From positions 1 to 64,000 of the forward strand of contig QEVK01000001.1 of NCBI GenBank assembly GCA_003577315.1: a stretch of 64,000 bases of DNA, given 5' to 3'. Positions within the stretch are counted from its first letter, which is position 1; the number at the start of each line of letters is the position of its first letter. Shown here one piece after another: positions 15,457 through 27,173 of this stretch. This DNA is from Hyphomicrobiales bacterium (GTDB taxonomy: Bacteria; Pseudomonadota; Alphaproteobacteria; Rhizobiales; Rhizobiaceae). The translations under genes were made by a program, and so were the position numbers. The notes under the pieces are model-generated. The model did no database searches and was not told the DNA's origin. It saw only the letters and a list, made by a program, of their open reading frames with translations.

Positions 15457-15750
15457 TCACAGGACGTTTCGCAGCACGATCAGCGTCGCCGCGCCGGCGA
15501 AGAAGGTCGCGGTCAGCCCGCCACGCAGCGCCACCAGCCCGGCGACGGCCAGCGTCGCCCACTCGATGGGGCCGCCGCCGGCCGCGGCCGGCGCCACCAG
15601 CGTGGTCAGCACCGCCGCCGGCACGGCATCCAGCCCGGCCTCGACGCGCGGATGGATGCGCTGGAAGCGCGACAACAGCACATGGCCGCCGATGCGCGTG
15701 AGATAGGTCACCACCGCGGCGGCGAGGATGATCCACACCGTCGTGCTCAC
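15457..15750 (-). CDS. azlD: AzlD-type small subunit of a branched-chain amino-acid exporter
   Basis: A 97-residue membrane protein with four hydrophobic segments (VWIILAAAVVTYLTRIGGHV, then VPAAVLTTLVAPAAA, WATLAVAGLVAL and ATFFAGAATLIVL). The TRIGG motif and length match AzlD/YgaH. It pairs with AzlC to export branched-chain amino acids or similar compounds. The GTG start at 15750 overlaps the azlC stop by four bases (GTGA), showing translational coupling. Confidence 0.88.
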   Translation of the reverse strand: MSTTVWIILAAAVVTYLTRIGGHVLLSRFQRIHPRVEAGLDAVPAAVLTTLVAPAAAGGGPIEWATLAVAGLVALRGGLTATFFAGAATLIVLRNVL

Positions 15751-16472
15751 AGCCCCGCCCTCCGTCCCGACGGCGCCAGCACGGCGGCGAGCAGCACGCC
15801 GGCCACCGCGCCGATGGAGACATGCCAGGGCGAACCGACGAGATAGTAGGCGACGGTCGAGGTCACCGCGCTGGCACCGACCACGGGCAGCCACAGCGGA
15901 CGCCCGCGAAAGCCCATCACCATGCCGAGGAAGTAGATCGGCAGCATGAAATCGAGGCCGAGCGCGTAGGGATCGGGGATGAGGTTGCCGAAGGTGGCGC
16001 CTATGGCTGCCTCCGCCACCCAGCACAGATAGAGAAGCAGCCCGTAGCCCATGTACCACGAGAAGGTCAGGCGGCCGGCAAGCGCCTGCTTCTCGCCGTC
16101 GGCATACTGGGCGTCGGTGAGGAAGAAGAAGCCGACCGCGCGCTGCAACCCGCTCCAGTGGCGCAGCCTGCGGCCGAGCGCGGCCGAATAGAGCACGTGG
16201 CGGAAGTTGACGGCGAAGATCGACAGCACGATCAGCCACGGCGCGATCTTCTGGCCGAACAGCTCCAGCCCGACGAGCTGGCTCGCGCCGGCGAAGACCA
16301 TGGCGCTCATCAGCGTCGCCTCGCCGACGCTCAGCCCGTTCTGCACGGCGAGCGTGCCGAACAGCATGCCGAAGGGCGCCGACGCCACGGTGACGGGAAT
16401 GCCACGCCGCGCGCCGTCGATGAAATCGGCAAGCCGGCCCGGCCTCTGATGCGTGCCTGCCGCTACGGTCAT
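15747..16472 (-). CDS. azlC: AzlC family branched-chain amino-acid permease
   Basis: A 241-residue inner-membrane protein. The AzlC signature is complete: GARRGIPVTVASAPFGMLFG, MSAMVFAGASQLVGLELFG, the NFRHVLYSAAL segment and the LTDAQYA motif. Several hydrophobic helices follow. The ATG follows GGAGGTCCG. It is the first gene of the azlCD pair; an intergenic repeat separates it from ligA. Confidence 0.92.
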   Translation of the reverse strand: MTVAAGTHQRPGRLADFIDGARRGIPVTVASAPFGMLFGTLAVQNGLSVGEATLMSAMVFAGASQLVGLELFGQKIAPWLIVLSIFAVNFRHVLYSAALGRRLRHWSGLQRAVGFFFLTDAQYADGEKQALAGRLTFSWYMGYGLLLYLCWVAEAAIGATFGNLIPDPYALGLDFMLPIYFLGMVMGFRGRPLWLPVVGASAVTSTVAYYLVGSPWHVSIGAVAGVLLAAVLAPSGRRAGL

Positions 16473-16532
16473 CGGACCTCCACCAGAGCGGCGGACGCCC
16501 GGACAGGTCCGGGCTGCCGCTCTGTCTGTTCG

Positions 16533-16588
16533 TTCTAGCCGCGTTCACGCGACGTCGAGTGATTCCGCCTGACTGCGAAATGCTCCAG
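16533..16588. repeat. Dispersed intergenic repeat, copy A
   Basis: About 56 bp (TCTAGCCGCGTTCACGCGAC onward to ATGCTCCAG) matching a second copy at 49377-49434 at roughly three-quarters of positions: both share TAGCCGC, GCGACGTC, AGTGATTCC, GAC and ATGCTC. The central hairpin is less perfect here than in copy B. It also contains a GATTC (GANTC) site. It lies between azlC and ligA. Confidence 0.7.
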
Positions 16589-16671
16589 GAAGGCCGGTGT
16601 TTAGGTCAGCATCGCTGGCCTGTCACATCAATTCGATTGAGCCACCTTTCAGCCGCGCGAACGACGCCGCG

Positions 16672-18852
<2,181 letters not shown>

Positions 18853-18995
18853 CTAAACTAGCGCCGGCCACGCGGGGCTCAAGTACCAGCGGGCGCCAAT
18901 CGCGTCACGCCCGCGCCGCCCCTCACCCGGCCGACGCCTTCTCCCGGCGAGCGAGAGCGCGGCAACGCCGGGCCGACGCTCGAAGCCCGTTCCGG

Positions 18996-19085
18996 CGGAT
19001 CGTCCCCGCGTGGGCGGGGGAGCCATCCGGCACTCCATCACCGGCCCGGTCGCGGGGGGTCGATCCCCGCGTGGGCGGGGAACGC
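18996..19085. CRISPR. Degenerate two-repeat CRISPR-like element with type I-E geometry
   Basis: In the 301-bp ligA-recN gap, two 29-nt units (18996-19024 and 19057-19085) share a 17-nt core TCCCCGCGTGGGCGGGG and flank a 32-nt non-repeated segment, a period of exactly 61 bp. Unit 1 begins CGGATCGT and ends GGAGCC; unit 2 begins GGGTCGA and ends GGAACGC. Sequence type (CCCCGC/GCGGGG hairpin, GGAAC end) and period match type I-E arrays. A further degenerate unit at 18935-18963 matches unit 1 at about 17 of 29 bases, possibly by chance. No cas gene is in the window. A chance pair of GC-rich hairpins remains possible. Confidence 0.4.
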
Positions 19086-19126
19086 CGGCGGAGGTGAGGG
19101 GCGCGCCAGCGCGAGGCCGCTGCCGG

Positions 19127-20803
19127 TCACTCCGCCGCCGCGTTCTCGCGCAGCAGCCGCTCGGCCGCCGCGCGCGCCTCCTCGGTGATGGTGGCGCCGG
19201 CCAGCATGCGCGCGATCTCCTCCTGCCGCGCCTGGCGCGCGAGCGACGCGACGCCGGTCGCCACCTTGTCGGCGCCGCCGGACTTGGAGATGAGGTAGTG
19301 CGTGCCGGCGCGCGCCGCGACCTGCGGCGCATGGGTGACGGAAAGCACCTGGATGCGGCCGGCGAGCCGCGCCAGCCGCTGGCCGATGGCGTCGGCCACC
19401 GCGCCGCCGACGCCGGTGTCGATCTCGTCGAAGACGAGCGTGGGAGCCGACCCCCTGTCGGCCAGCGCCACCTTGAGCGCCAGCAGGAAGCGCGACAGCT
19501 CGCCGCCGGAGGCGACCTTCATGATCGGCCCCGGCCGTGTGCCGGGATTGGTGCGCACCCAGAACTCGACCTGGTCGATGCCGGTCTCGGCGCGGTCTTC
19601 CGGCTCGCTCGCGATCTCGACGATGAATTCGGCGCGCTCCAGCTTCAGCGCCGGCAGCTCGGCCATGACGGTCCTGGCCAGCGCCGCGGCCGTGCCCTTG
19701 CGCAATTCGGACAGGTGGGCGGCCGCCTCGTCATAGGCGTCGCGGGCCGCGCGCGCCGCCTTCTCCAGCGCCGCCAGCCGCTCCTCGCCGGCATCGAGGT
19801 CGGCGAGGTCGGCGGCCATGGCGTCGCGCAGCGCCGCAAGGTCATCCACCGCGACGGAGTGCTTGCGCGCCGCCGCCCTGAGCGAGAACAGCCGCTCCTC
19901 GGCCTGCTCCAGCGCCTGCGGGTCGAAGGCGGCAGCGCGCAGCGCGGCATCGACCGCCACCTGCGCGGCGTCGAGCGAGACCAGCGCCTCGTCGAGCGCG
20001 TCGACGATGTCGTCGAGCAGGCCGGGCGCCGCCTCGGCCTTGCGCTGGAGCCGGCGCATGAGGCTGGCGAGCTGCGGCACGGCCGCGTTCTGGCCCGAAA
20101 GCACCTCCTGCGCGTCGGCGATGTCGGTCGCCGCCTTCTCCGCCCGCATCATCGCCGCCCGCTGCTCGGCAAGCGCGGTTTCCTCGCCCGGCTGCGGATC
20201 GAGCTTCGACAGCTCCTCGACGCAGGCGCGCAGGTAGTCGGCCTCGCGCGCGGCCGCCTCGACCCTGGCGCGGTGGCGCGACAGCGCCTGCTCGGCCTCG
20301 CGCCAGGCGCGCCAGGCATGGCCGACCGACTGCGCGGCGCCGGCGTGGCCGCCGAAGGCGTCGAGCAGGTCGCGATGGGCGGCCGCGTCGACGAGGGCGC
20401 GGTCGTCGTGCTGGCCGTGGATCTCGACCAGCGTGCGGCCGATCTCGCGCAGGAGCGCCACGCTCGCCGGCTGGTCGTTGATGAAGACGCGGCTGCGCCC
20501 GTCTGCCGACTGGCTGCGGCGCAGGATCAGGTCGCCATCGGCGTCGTCGAAGCCGTTGTCGCGGGCAAGCGCGCGGGCGGGATGGTTGTGCGGCACGTTG
20601 AAGACGGCGGTGACGCTGCCCTGCGCGGCGCCGTGGCGCACCAGCGAGGCGTCGCCGCGCGCGCCCAGCGCCAGCGACAGCGCGTCGAGCAGGATCGACT
20701 TGCCGGCGCCGGTCTCGCCGGTCAGCACCGAAAGCCCGGCCGGAAAGTCGATGTCGAGCCGTTCGATCAGGACGATATCGCGGATCGACAGGTGGGCGAG
20801 CAT
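19127..20803 (-). CDS. recN: DNA repair protein RecN
   Basis: A 558-residue SMC-like ATPase that acts in double-strand break repair. Walker A is GETGAGKS (residues 29-36). Two long coiled-coil arms (about 150-380) flank the centre, and the C-terminal head carries SGGELSRFLLALKVALAD (signature) and PTLVFDEIDTGVGG (Walker B), then LSVTHAPQVAA. Length is normal. I saw no GTTC-N7-GTTC LexA box directly upstream; the 120-bp gap to bamD instead holds a palindromic repeat. Confidence 0.96.
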   Translation of the reverse strand: MLAHLSIRDIVLIERLDIDFPAGLSVLTGETGAGKSILLDALSLALGARGDASLVRHGAAQGSVTAVFNVPHNHPARALARDNGFDDADGDLILRRSQSADGRSRVFINDQPASVALLREIGRTLVEIHGQHDDRALVDAAAHRDLLDAFGGHAGAAQSVGHAWRAWREAEQALSRHRARVEAAAREADYLRACVEELSKLDPQPGEETALAEQRAAMMRAEKAATDIADAQEVLSGQNAAVPQLASLMRRLQRKAEAAPGLLDDIVDALDEALVSLDAAQVAVDAALRAAAFDPQALEQAEERLFSLRAAARKHSVAVDDLAALRDAMAADLADLDAGEERLAALEKAARAARDAYDEAAAHLSELRKGTAAALARTVMAELPALKLERAEFIVEIASEPEDRAETGIDQVEFWVRTNPGTRPGPIMKVASGGELSRFLLALKVALADRGSAPTLVFDEIDTGVGGAVADAIGQRLARLAGRIQVLSVTHAPQVAARAGTHYLISKSGGADKVATGVASLARQARQEEIARMLAGATITEEARAAAERLLRENAAAE

Positions 20804-20867
20804 GAGACGCCGGCTAGACCGCGGCGCGTCCGAACGGACGCACGCAAGGCGATCTATCCCTCAGTTC

Positions 20868-20918
20868 GAGCATCGGATCCTCCCCGAAAACCGGATTCCA
20901 CCTTTCGGTCCGATGCTC
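20868..20918. repeat. Short intergenic palindrome with two nested stems
   Basis: Outer arms GAGCATCGGA and TCCGATGCTC (10 bp perfect) enclose inner arms CCGAAA and TTTCGG, with ACCGGATTCCACC in the loop. It ends 5 bp before the bamD stop codon, and a CGTCCG-AA-CGGACG hairpin lies at 20827-20840. This is a typical rhizobial REP-like form and may stabilise the 3' end of bamD mRNA. Confidence 0.7.
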
Positions 20919-20923
20919 CGACG

Positions 20924-21790
20924 TCAGCTTCCGGCAAGCAGCTTGCCGGCCTTGGACAGCCAGGACCCCTGGTCCTCGCGCGGCGAAAGACCGCCCGACT
21001 GCAGCAGCGCGTAGGAATCCTTGTACCACTGGCTTTCGGGATAGTTGTGGCCGAGCACCGCGGCCGCGGTCTGCGCCTCGGAGGCCAGCCCCATCGCGTA
21101 GTAGGTCTCGGTCAGGCGCGCCAGAGCCTCCTCGACGTGGCGGGTGTCGGAATACATCTCCACCACGTTGCGGAACCGCTTCGCGGCGGCGATGTACTCG
21201 CGCCGCTCCTGATAGTAGCGGCCGATCTGCATCTCCTTGCCGGCGAGCTGGTCGCGGGCGAAGCGGATCTTGGCATGGGCGTCGTCGACATATTCGGAAT
21301 CGGGCCAGCGGTCGACGAGCTCGCGCATCGTCTCGGCGAGGCGGCGCGCCTCCTTCTGGTCCTGCGTGACGTCGCGGACCTGGCGATAGTAGGACAGGCC
21401 GATGATGTACTGCGCATAGGCGGCGTCGTCGCTCGTCGGATAGAGCGAGACGTAGCGCTGGCCGGCGGTGATCGCCTCCTCGTACTTGCCGAGGCGGTAG
21501 TTGGTGAAGGCGGCCATCACCATCGACTTGCGCGCATGCTCCGAATAGGGGTGCTGGCGGTCGACGGCGTCGAACTTGCGCGCGGCCTCGGCCATGCGGC
21601 CGGCCTCGAGATTGGCGAGGCCCTGGTTGTAGAGCGCGTCCGCCGGCTCGATGGTCTCGACATAGGACGCCAGATCGACGTCCTTGTCGCTGGCGCAGGC
21701 CGAGACCAGGAGAGGCAGAACAGCCGCCGCGGCAACCAGCCCGACGGAGCGCCGGCGCATGGTGCGATCGGCTTTGCGCAGTTCAGTCAT
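20924..21790 (-). CDS. bamD: Outer membrane protein assembly factor BamD
   Basis: A 288-residue lipoprotein. The lipobox is LLVSACAS. Five TPR-like repeats follow ([59 protein letters not shown] and so on). DNA starting [10 protein letters not shown] was used because of an upstream GGGCGGGAA; a start ten residues in (MRRRSVGL, at 21760) would give a more typical signal peptide and is equally possible. BamD is part of the BAM complex inserting beta-barrel proteins. The order lpxC-bamD-recN-ligA is conserved in rhizobia. Confidence 0.95.
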   Translation of the reverse strand: MTELRKADRTMRRRSVGLVAAAAVLPLLVSACASDKDVDLASYVETIEPADALYNQGLANLEAGRMAEAARKFDAVDRQHPYSEHARKSMVMAAFTNYRLGKYEEAITAGQRYVSLYPTSDDAAYAQYIIGLSYYRQVRDVTQDQKEARRLAETMRELVDRWPDSEYVDDAHAKIRFARDQLAGKEMQIGRYYQERREYIAAAKRFRNVVEMYSDTRHVEEALARLTETYYAMGLASEAQTAAAVLGHNYPESQWYKDSYALLQSGGLSPREDQGSWLSKAGKLLAGS

Positions 21791-21954
21791 GCGGATTCCC
21801 GCCCTCTGCCTGATGGTCGAAATGTCGCGGCAGTCATAGTCGAACTGCCGCCCCTCGGCAACGTCATCGCCACGCAATGGCGCTTTTTTGTGGCAACAGC
21901 CGGCAGGCCCGGCCCCGCGCGGCCGCCATCCACAGGCAAGGCCCGCGGCCGGGC

Positions 21955-22905
21955 TCAGATCATCCAGGGCGCGTAGACCGGCGCGTTGACGGCGATCATC
22001 TCGGCCATGCGGCCGCGCTCGCGGCGGCCGGTCTCGACGATCTCGAACGCCGAGCGGTCCGAAAGCAGGCGCCGCAGCGCCGCGGCGTTGAGCTTGTGCC
22101 CGCCGCGATAGGAGCGGAAGCGGCCGATGAAGCGCGCGCCGGCCAGCGCCAGGTCGCCCATGGCGTCGAGCATCTTGTGGCGCACGAACTCGTTGGAGTG
22201 GCGCAGCCCCTCCATGTTGACGACGCGGCCGTCGTCGCCGATCACCACCGTGTTCTCCAGCGACGAGCCGAGCGCGTAGCCGGCCGCCCACAGCCGCTCC
22301 ACATCCTTCATGAAGCCGAAGGTGCGGGCACGCGAGATTTCGCGGCGGAACACGTCGGAGGTGATGTCGGCGGCGTAGAACTGGCGGCCGATGACCGGGC
22401 TCTCGAAATCGATCTCGACCTCGAAGCGGGTGCCGTCATAGGGGTGGAACTCGGCCCAGGAGGCGCCGCTGTCGATGCGCACCGACTTGACGATGCGGAT
22501 GTAGCGGCGCTTGACCGCCTGCTGGCAGATGCCGGCCTGGTCGAACGCCTCGACGAACATCGCCGCGCTGCCGTCGAGGATCGGAACCTCGCTGCCGTCG
22601 ATCTCGATCAGCACGTTGTCGATGCCGAGCGCCGAAAGCGCGGCAAGCAGATGCTCGACCGTGGCGACGTGGACGCCGGACGGATCGCCCAGAACCGTGC
22701 ACAGGTCGGTCGCGCCGATCTCGGCCACCAGCGCGCGCAGCTCGACCGGCGCGCCGCGGGCGTCGCTCGTCTGGAAGACGATGCCGGTGTCGGGATCCGC
22801 GGGGGAGAAGTGGATCGAAACAGGCTTGCCGCTATGAACGCCGATACCGGACAACGACACGCGCGACATGAGCGTCGTTTGGTAGTCGTGCAAGTCGAAC
22901 CCCAT
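21955..22905 (-). CDS. lpxC: UDP-3-O-acyl-N-acetylglucosamine deacetylase
   Basis: A 316-residue zinc deacetylase, the committed step of lipid A synthesis. Visible elements: [30 protein letters not shown] (zinc His), [18 protein letters not shown] (active-site loop), [18 protein letters not shown] (zinc His and Asp) and [11 protein letters not shown] (catalytic His). All catalytic residues are present. It has its own likely promoter at 23015-23043 in the 275-bp gap after ftsZ. Confidence 0.97.
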   Translation of the reverse strand: MGFDLHDYQTTLMSRVSLSGIGVHSGKPVSIHFSPADPDTGIVFQTSDARGAPVELRALVAEIGATDLCTVLGDPSGVHVATVEHLLAALSALGIDNVLIEIDGSEVPILDGSAAMFVEAFDQAGICQQAVKRRYIRIVKSVRIDSGASWAEFHPYDGTRFEVEIDFESPVIGRQFYAADITSDVFRREISRARTFGFMKDVERLWAAGYALGSSLENTVVIGDDGRVVNMEGLRHSNEFVRHKMLDAMGDLALAGARFIGRFRSYRGGHKLNAAALRRLLSDRSAFEIVETGRRERGRMAEMIAVNAPVYAPWMI

Positions 22906-23014
22906 TAGCCCGTCCCGAATACGTCAACCGGATCGCCTGTCCGGCTACCGCCCGTGTTTCTGGCCGGCAGGGGCACATCCCCAAGAATCCCCGTCCGGCA
23001 ATTTGTTTCGGGCG

Positions 23015-23043
23015 AAGATAGTGTTACGGGGTGAAGAGTCCAA
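23015..23043 (-). promoter_or_regulatory. Candidate sigma-70 promoter for lpxC
   Basis: On the minus strand: -35 TTGGAC (23038-23043), 17-bp spacer, -10 TATCTT (23015-23020), about 110 bp upstream of the lpxC ATG, in an AT-richer stretch of the ftsZ-lpxC gap. Confidence 0.5.
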
Positions 23044-23126
23044 ATCACGGTTTTTTACTCTCTGTTACGCCACACGACACACAGGCTTCCCTCATAACCT
23101 GCTGATATCGTTTTGTTTCTCCGGTC

Positions 23127-23154
23127 GCAGGCGGACGCTGGCACGCCCGCCTGC
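23127..23154 (-). terminator. Hairpin downstream of ftsZ (possible terminator)
   Basis: GCAGGCGG and CCGCCTGC form an 8-bp stem 27 bp after the ftsZ stop codon. No T-run follows, so it may only protect the mRNA end or mark a Rho-dependent stop. Confidence 0.35.
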
Positions 23155-23180
23155 AACAGTGTCGCAAATCGGCCTGCGCC

Positions 23181-24854
23181 TCAGTTCGCCTGGCGGCGCA
23201 GGAAGGCCGGGATCTCGAGCTGGTCGTCTTCCTGATTCACCCGCGGCTGGACCGACAGCCTGCCCTGGTCGTCGAGCTGGCCGCGCCGGGGCGCGTAGAG
23301 CTGCGCGTCGGCGGGATGCGCGCGGCGCGGCTCGGGCGCCGGCTGCAGGAGCCTGGGCTCGCGCGGCTGCGCCGGCTGGAGCCGGGCGGGCTCCTCCTCG
23401 CGGCGCGACAGGCCCTGCGTCAGGCGCTTGAGCAGGCCCATGGGGCCGCGCTCCTCGTGGTCGTCATGGGGAGCGTGAGAGGCGTGGGCCTGCTCCATCT
23501 CGGCGCGCACCACGGGCGGGAAATCCTCCACGCGCGGCATGCGCGGCTGGGCCGGCGCCGGCATCTCGACGCGCGGCGCGGCCGGCTGGACCGGCTGCGC
23601 GGGCTCGGCCATGTGCTGCACGGGCGCGGGCTGGGCCTGGGTCTGGGCGAACAGCCGGCTTGCCGGGCGGAACTCGGCCTCGTCCTGCGCGGCCTGCGCG
23701 GCGACGGGCGCGGGGCCCGCCTCGGCGGCGCGGATGGCCTCGGCCACCGGATCGGCCTGGCGCGCGGCCTCGGGCTGCGGCTGCGCCGGCGCGGCGGCGG
23801 CCGCCGGCCTGATCTCGACCGGGCGCGCCTGCTGCGCCGGCTTCTGCGGCTGGCGGATGGTGATCGGCGGCGTGTTGATCTCGGTCGCCGGCTTGTCGAT
23901 GCCGGTCGCGACCACGGAGACGCGGATCACGCCTTCCAGCTCCTCGTCGAAGGTGGCGCCCAGGATGATGTTGGCGTCCTGGTCGACCTCCTCGCGGATG
24001 CGGGTCGCGGCCTCGTCGACCTCGAACAGGGTGAGATCGCGGCCGCCTGTGATCGAGATCAGCAGGCCCTTGGCGCCCTTCATCGAGGTCTCGTCGAGCA
24101 GCGGGTTGGCGATCGCCGCCTCGGCGGCGGCCATGGCGCGGCCCTCGCCGGACGCCTCGCCCGTGCCCATCATGGCCTTGCCCATCTCGCGCATGACGGA
24201 GCGGACGTCGGCGAAGTCGAGGTTGATCAGCCCTTCCTTGACCATCAGGTCGGTGATGCAGGCGACGCCCGAATACAGCACCTGGTCGGCCATGGCGAAG
24301 GCGTCGGCGAAGGTGGTCTTGTCGTTGGCGATGCGGAACAGGTTCTGGTTCGGGATGACGATGAGGGTATCGACGCACTTCTGCAGTTCCTCGATGCCCT
24401 GATCGGCCGTCTTCATGCGGCGCTGGCCCTCGAAGTGGAACGGCTTGGTGACGACGCCGACGGTGAGGATGCCCTTGTCGCGCGCCGCGCGCGCCACCAC
24501 CGGCGTCGCGCCCGTGCCCGTGCCGCCGCCCATGCCGGCGGTGACGAAGCACATATGCGTGTTGGACAGATGGTCCATGATCTCGTCGATGCACTCCTCG
24601 GCGGCGGCGCGGCCGACCTCGGGCAGCGCGCCGGCGCCCAGCCCCTCGGTGACGTTGGCGCCGAGCTGGATCAGCCGCTCGGACTTCGACATGGTCAGCG
24701 CCTGCGCGTCGGTGTTGGCGACGACGAAGTCGACCCCCTTGAGGCCGGCGGTGATCATGTTGTTGACGGCGTTGCCGCCGCCCCCGCCGACACCGAACAC
24801 GGTGATGCGCGGCTTGAGCTCGGTGATGTCCGGCTTCTTGAGATTGATGGTCAT
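23181..24854 (-). CDS. ftsZ: Cell division protein FtsZ
   Basis: A 557-residue tubulin-like GTPase forming the Z ring. The N-terminal core (about 1-320) carries [22 protein letters not shown], the tubulin signature [13 protein letters not shown], and the T7 loop (FADVRSVM). A long Pro/Ala/Gln-rich linker of about 190 residues follows, typical of alphaproteobacteria, and the conserved C-terminal peptide is [10 protein letters not shown], which binds FtsA. The ATG follows AAGGACGAGGAC. It is the last gene of the dcw cluster, 70 bp after ftsA. Confidence 0.98.
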   Translation of the reverse strand: MTINLKKPDITELKPRITVFGVGGGGGNAVNNMITAGLKGVDFVVANTDAQALTMSKSERLIQLGANVTEGLGAGALPEVGRAAAEECIDEIMDHLSNTHMCFVTAGMGGGTGTGATPVVARAARDKGILTVGVVTKPFHFEGQRRMKTADQGIEELQKCVDTLIVIPNQNLFRIANDKTTFADAFAMADQVLYSGVACITDLMVKEGLINLDFADVRSVMREMGKAMMGTGEASGEGRAMAAAEAAIANPLLDETSMKGAKGLLISITGGRDLTLFEVDEAATRIREEVDQDANIILGATFDEELEGVIRVSVVATGIDKPATEINTPPITIRQPQKPAQQARPVEIRPAAAAAPAQPQPEAARQADPVAEAIRAAEAGPAPVAAQAAQDEAEFRPASRLFAQTQAQPAPVQHMAEPAQPVQPAAPRVEMPAPAQPRMPRVEDFPPVVRAEMEQAHASHAPHDDHEERGPMGLLKRLTQGLSRREEEPARLQPAQPREPRLLQPAPEPRRAHPADAQLYAPRRGQLDDQGRLSVQPRVNQEDDQLEIPAFLRRQAN

Positions 24855-24924
24855 TGTCCTCGTCCTTCTCGCCTTTCCCGCCGCTTCGCCGCCGCGGCCG
24901 CCTTGGGGCTGTCCCAGTTGCTAC

Positions 24925-26238
24925 TCAAAAACTGTCCCTGATCCACCGGCCGACGCGGCCCAGCGGCCCGCCCGTTCCGGTCGCACGCAAGCGCAGCAGG
25001 CCGCCTCTGGCCTGCCGGTTCTCCATCGCCGCCACCTGCGGGTAGATCAGGAGACCCACCGCGGTGGAGAAAGCCGGCCCCTTGGCCGCCTCGGGCAGGC
25101 CGGCGACGCCGAGCGGCCGGCCGAGCCGCACGTTGCGCGCGAGGATTCGCCGCGCCGCCTCGGGCAGGCCCGCGAGCTGGCTCGCGCCGCCCGTCAGCAC
25201 CACGCGCTTGCCGACCACGCCGCCGAAGCCCGAGCGGTTGAGCCGGTCGCGCACGATCTCCAGCGTCTCCTCGACGCGGGCGCGGATGATGCGGTTCATC
25301 ACCGCGCGCGGCACGTGCTGCGGCACGTCGTTCTCGTCGGGGCCCATCGGCTGGATGGTGACCATGTCGCGGTCGTCGTCGGCCACAGGCAGCGCCGAGC
25401 CGTGCATCACCTTCAGCCGCTCGGCATGCTCGCGCCGCGTGGAAAGCCCGCGCGCGAGGTCCATCGTCACGTGGCCGCCGCCGATCGGCAGCACGTCGGC
25501 GTGGACGAACCGCCCCTCGGCGAAGATCGAGATCGTCGTCGTGCCGCCGCCCATGTCGATGCAGGCCGCGCCCATCTCGGCCTCGTCGTCCACCAGCGCC
25601 GAAAGCCCGCTGGCATAGGGCGTGGCCACCATGCGCTCGACCGACAGATGCGCGCGGCTGACGCACAGCTCGAGGTTGCGCAAGGGCGCGGCGTCCGCCG
25701 TCAGCACGTGCATGTCGACGCCCAGCACCTCGCCGATCATGCCGGAGGGGTCGCGCACGCCGCGCTCGGCGTCGAGCGAGAAGCCGACGGGCAGCGAATG
25801 CACCACCTCGCGCTCGGCGCGCTGCGCCTGCCTGGCGCCGGCGGCGAGCACGCGGCGGATGTCGCCCTCGCCGGCCTCGTGGCCGCCGAGATTGACGGAG
25901 GAGGAGAAGACCTGGCTTTTCAGCCGGCCGGCCGAGACGTTGACGATGAGCGACTCGACGGTGAGCCCGGCCATGCGCTCGGCCGCGTCGACGGCGAGCC
26001 GGATCGCCTGCTCGGCCGCGTCGAGATCGACGATGACGCCCGACTTCACGCCGAGCGACTTCTGGTGGCCGATGCCGATCACCCGCACCTGATGCGTGCG
26101 CCCGGGCAGGCGCTCGCTCTCCGCGCAGGGCTTCAGCCTGCCGATGACGCAGCAGATCTTGGTCGAGCCGACGTCGAGCACGGTGACGACGCCGGAACGC
26201 CCGGCCGCCGCATCCTTCTGTCCCCCGAGCCAGCTCAT
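24925..26238 (-). CDS. ftsA: Cell division protein FtsA
   Basis: A 437-residue actin-family ATPase that tethers FtsZ to the membrane. Motifs: VLDVGSTKICCVIG (phosphate 1), CIDMGGGTTTISIF (phosphate 2), VVLTGGASQLAGL (adenosine), and the C-terminal amphipathic helix around GRVGRWIRDSF. The start overlaps the ftsQ stop (ATGA), so translation is coupled. Confidence 0.97.
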   Translation of the reverse strand: MSWLGGQKDAAAGRSGVVTVLDVGSTKICCVIGRLKPCAESERLPGRTHQVRVIGIGHQKSLGVKSGVIVDLDAAEQAIRLAVDAAERMAGLTVESLIVNVSAGRLKSQVFSSSVNLGGHEAGEGDIRRVLAAGARQAQRAEREVVHSLPVGFSLDAERGVRDPSGMIGEVLGVDMHVLTADAAPLRNLELCVSRAHLSVERMVATPYASGLSALVDDEAEMGAACIDMGGGTTTISIFAEGRFVHADVLPIGGGHVTMDLARGLSTRREHAERLKVMHGSALPVADDDRDMVTIQPMGPDENDVPQHVPRAVMNRIIRARVEETLEIVRDRLNRSGFGGVVGKRVVLTGGASQLAGLPEAARRILARNVRLGRPLGVAGLPEAAKGPAFSTAVGLLIYPQVAAMENRQARGGLLRLRATGTGGPLGRVGRWIRDSF

Positions 26239-27173
26239 ATGCTGCGCTCCCCCGCCGGCGTGTAGTTCTTGCCCAGCCGCGCCTTCAGCGCCGCCTCGCG
26301 CGCGGCCGCCGCGTCGGGCGACAGCTTGACGACGAGCCGGTCGGCAAGCCGCATGTCGACGACCTCGATGTCGCGCGACAACAGCCCGCTGCGGGCGTCG
26401 AGCGCCGCCAGCTCGGCAAGCGCGGCGTCCTCGCCGCGCTCCGGCAGCTTGACCGTCACGCCGTTGTCGAGGCGCAGGTTCCAGCGCCGGTCGGAAACGC
26501 GCACATAGCCCCTGACGCGCGCGGCAAGGCCGGGATGGGAGGCGACGCGGGCGATGAAGCCGGCGGCCGCCTTGTCCGCGCCCTGCCCCACCACCAGCGG
26601 CAGCGAGGCGTGGCGCTGCCCCGAAAGCGGCGCGATCACCTTGCCGTCGGCCTCGATCAGCGACAGGCTCGCCCCGTGCTGCCAGATGGCGAAGGGCGCG
26701 CGCTCCGCGACCTTGACCTCCAGCGTCGAGGGATAGACCTTGCGCACGGCGACGCCCTCGACCCAGGGCAGGCTCTCGATGCGCGCGCGCGCCTCATGCA
26801 CGTCGAAGCCGACCAGCGACGTCCAGCCGTCGAGGCCGACGCGGTCGAAGATGTCGATCTCGGACGTCTCGACATTGCCGCTGACGCGGATCTCGTCGAT
26901 GGCGAAGCCGGTGCGCGCGGTCACGGCCTGCACGGCGGCCGGCATGTGGCCGCCCACGACCGCGCCGTAGAGCGAGAACGAGCCGATCAGCGCCGCCGAC
27001 AGGGCGAGCATGGCGAAGGGCGGCGTCTCGACGTCGCCCGAGACGGCGCGGGAGAAGAAGCGCGCCGGCTTGCGCAGGACGCGCGGCAGAACGAAACCGC
27101 CGGGCGCGAGCGCCCGGTGGCTGCGCGACGCCGCGCCGGCACCGCCGTTCCGTCCTGCCGTCAACGAGAACAA
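26235..27173 (-). CDS. ftsQ: Cell division protein FtsQ
   Basis: A 312-residue bitopic divisome protein. A basic cytoplasmic tail ([14 protein letters not shown]) precedes one membrane helix (about residues 54-73), a POTRA domain ([39 protein letters not shown]) and a beta domain. The start is a TTG at 27173 following GTGGAGGAC inside the end of ddl; it overlaps ddl by 13 bp. FtsQ links FtsL and FtsB to the ring. Confidence 0.93.
   Translation of the reverse strand: MFSLTAGRNGGAGAASRSHRALAPGGFVLPRVLRKPARFFSRAVSGDVETPPFAMLALSAALIGSFSLYGAVVGGHMPAAVQAVTARTGFAIDEIRVSGNVETSEIDIFDRVGLDGWTSLVGFDVHEARARIESLPWVEGVAVRKVYPSTLEVKVAERAPFAIWQHGASLSLIEADGKVIAPLSGQRHASLPLVVGQGADKAAAGFIARVASHPGLAARVRGYVRVSDRRWNLRLDNGVTVKLPERGEDAALAELAALDARSGLLSRDIEVVDMRLADRLVVKLSPDAAAAREAALKARLGKNYTPAGERSI

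Noticed and set aside
16532..16546. GTTC-N7-GTTC, matching an alphaproteobacterial LexA box
   Set aside because: It lies inside intergenic repeat copy A and is lost in copy B (GTTT/ATTT); the nearest start is azlC, which is not an SOS gene.
18858..18960. A third CRISPR repeat upstream of the pair
   Set aside because: Only about 17 of 29 bases match at the expected 61-bp offset, which is not clearly above chance in GC-rich DNA.
19010..21976. 988-codon plus-strand frame across recN and bamD
   Set aside because: Antisense shadow of recN and bamD, with no ribosome site and no recognisable domain.
23127..23154. Hairpin after ftsZ as a firm intrinsic terminator
   Set aside because: There is no T-tract; it is listed only as a low-confidence site.
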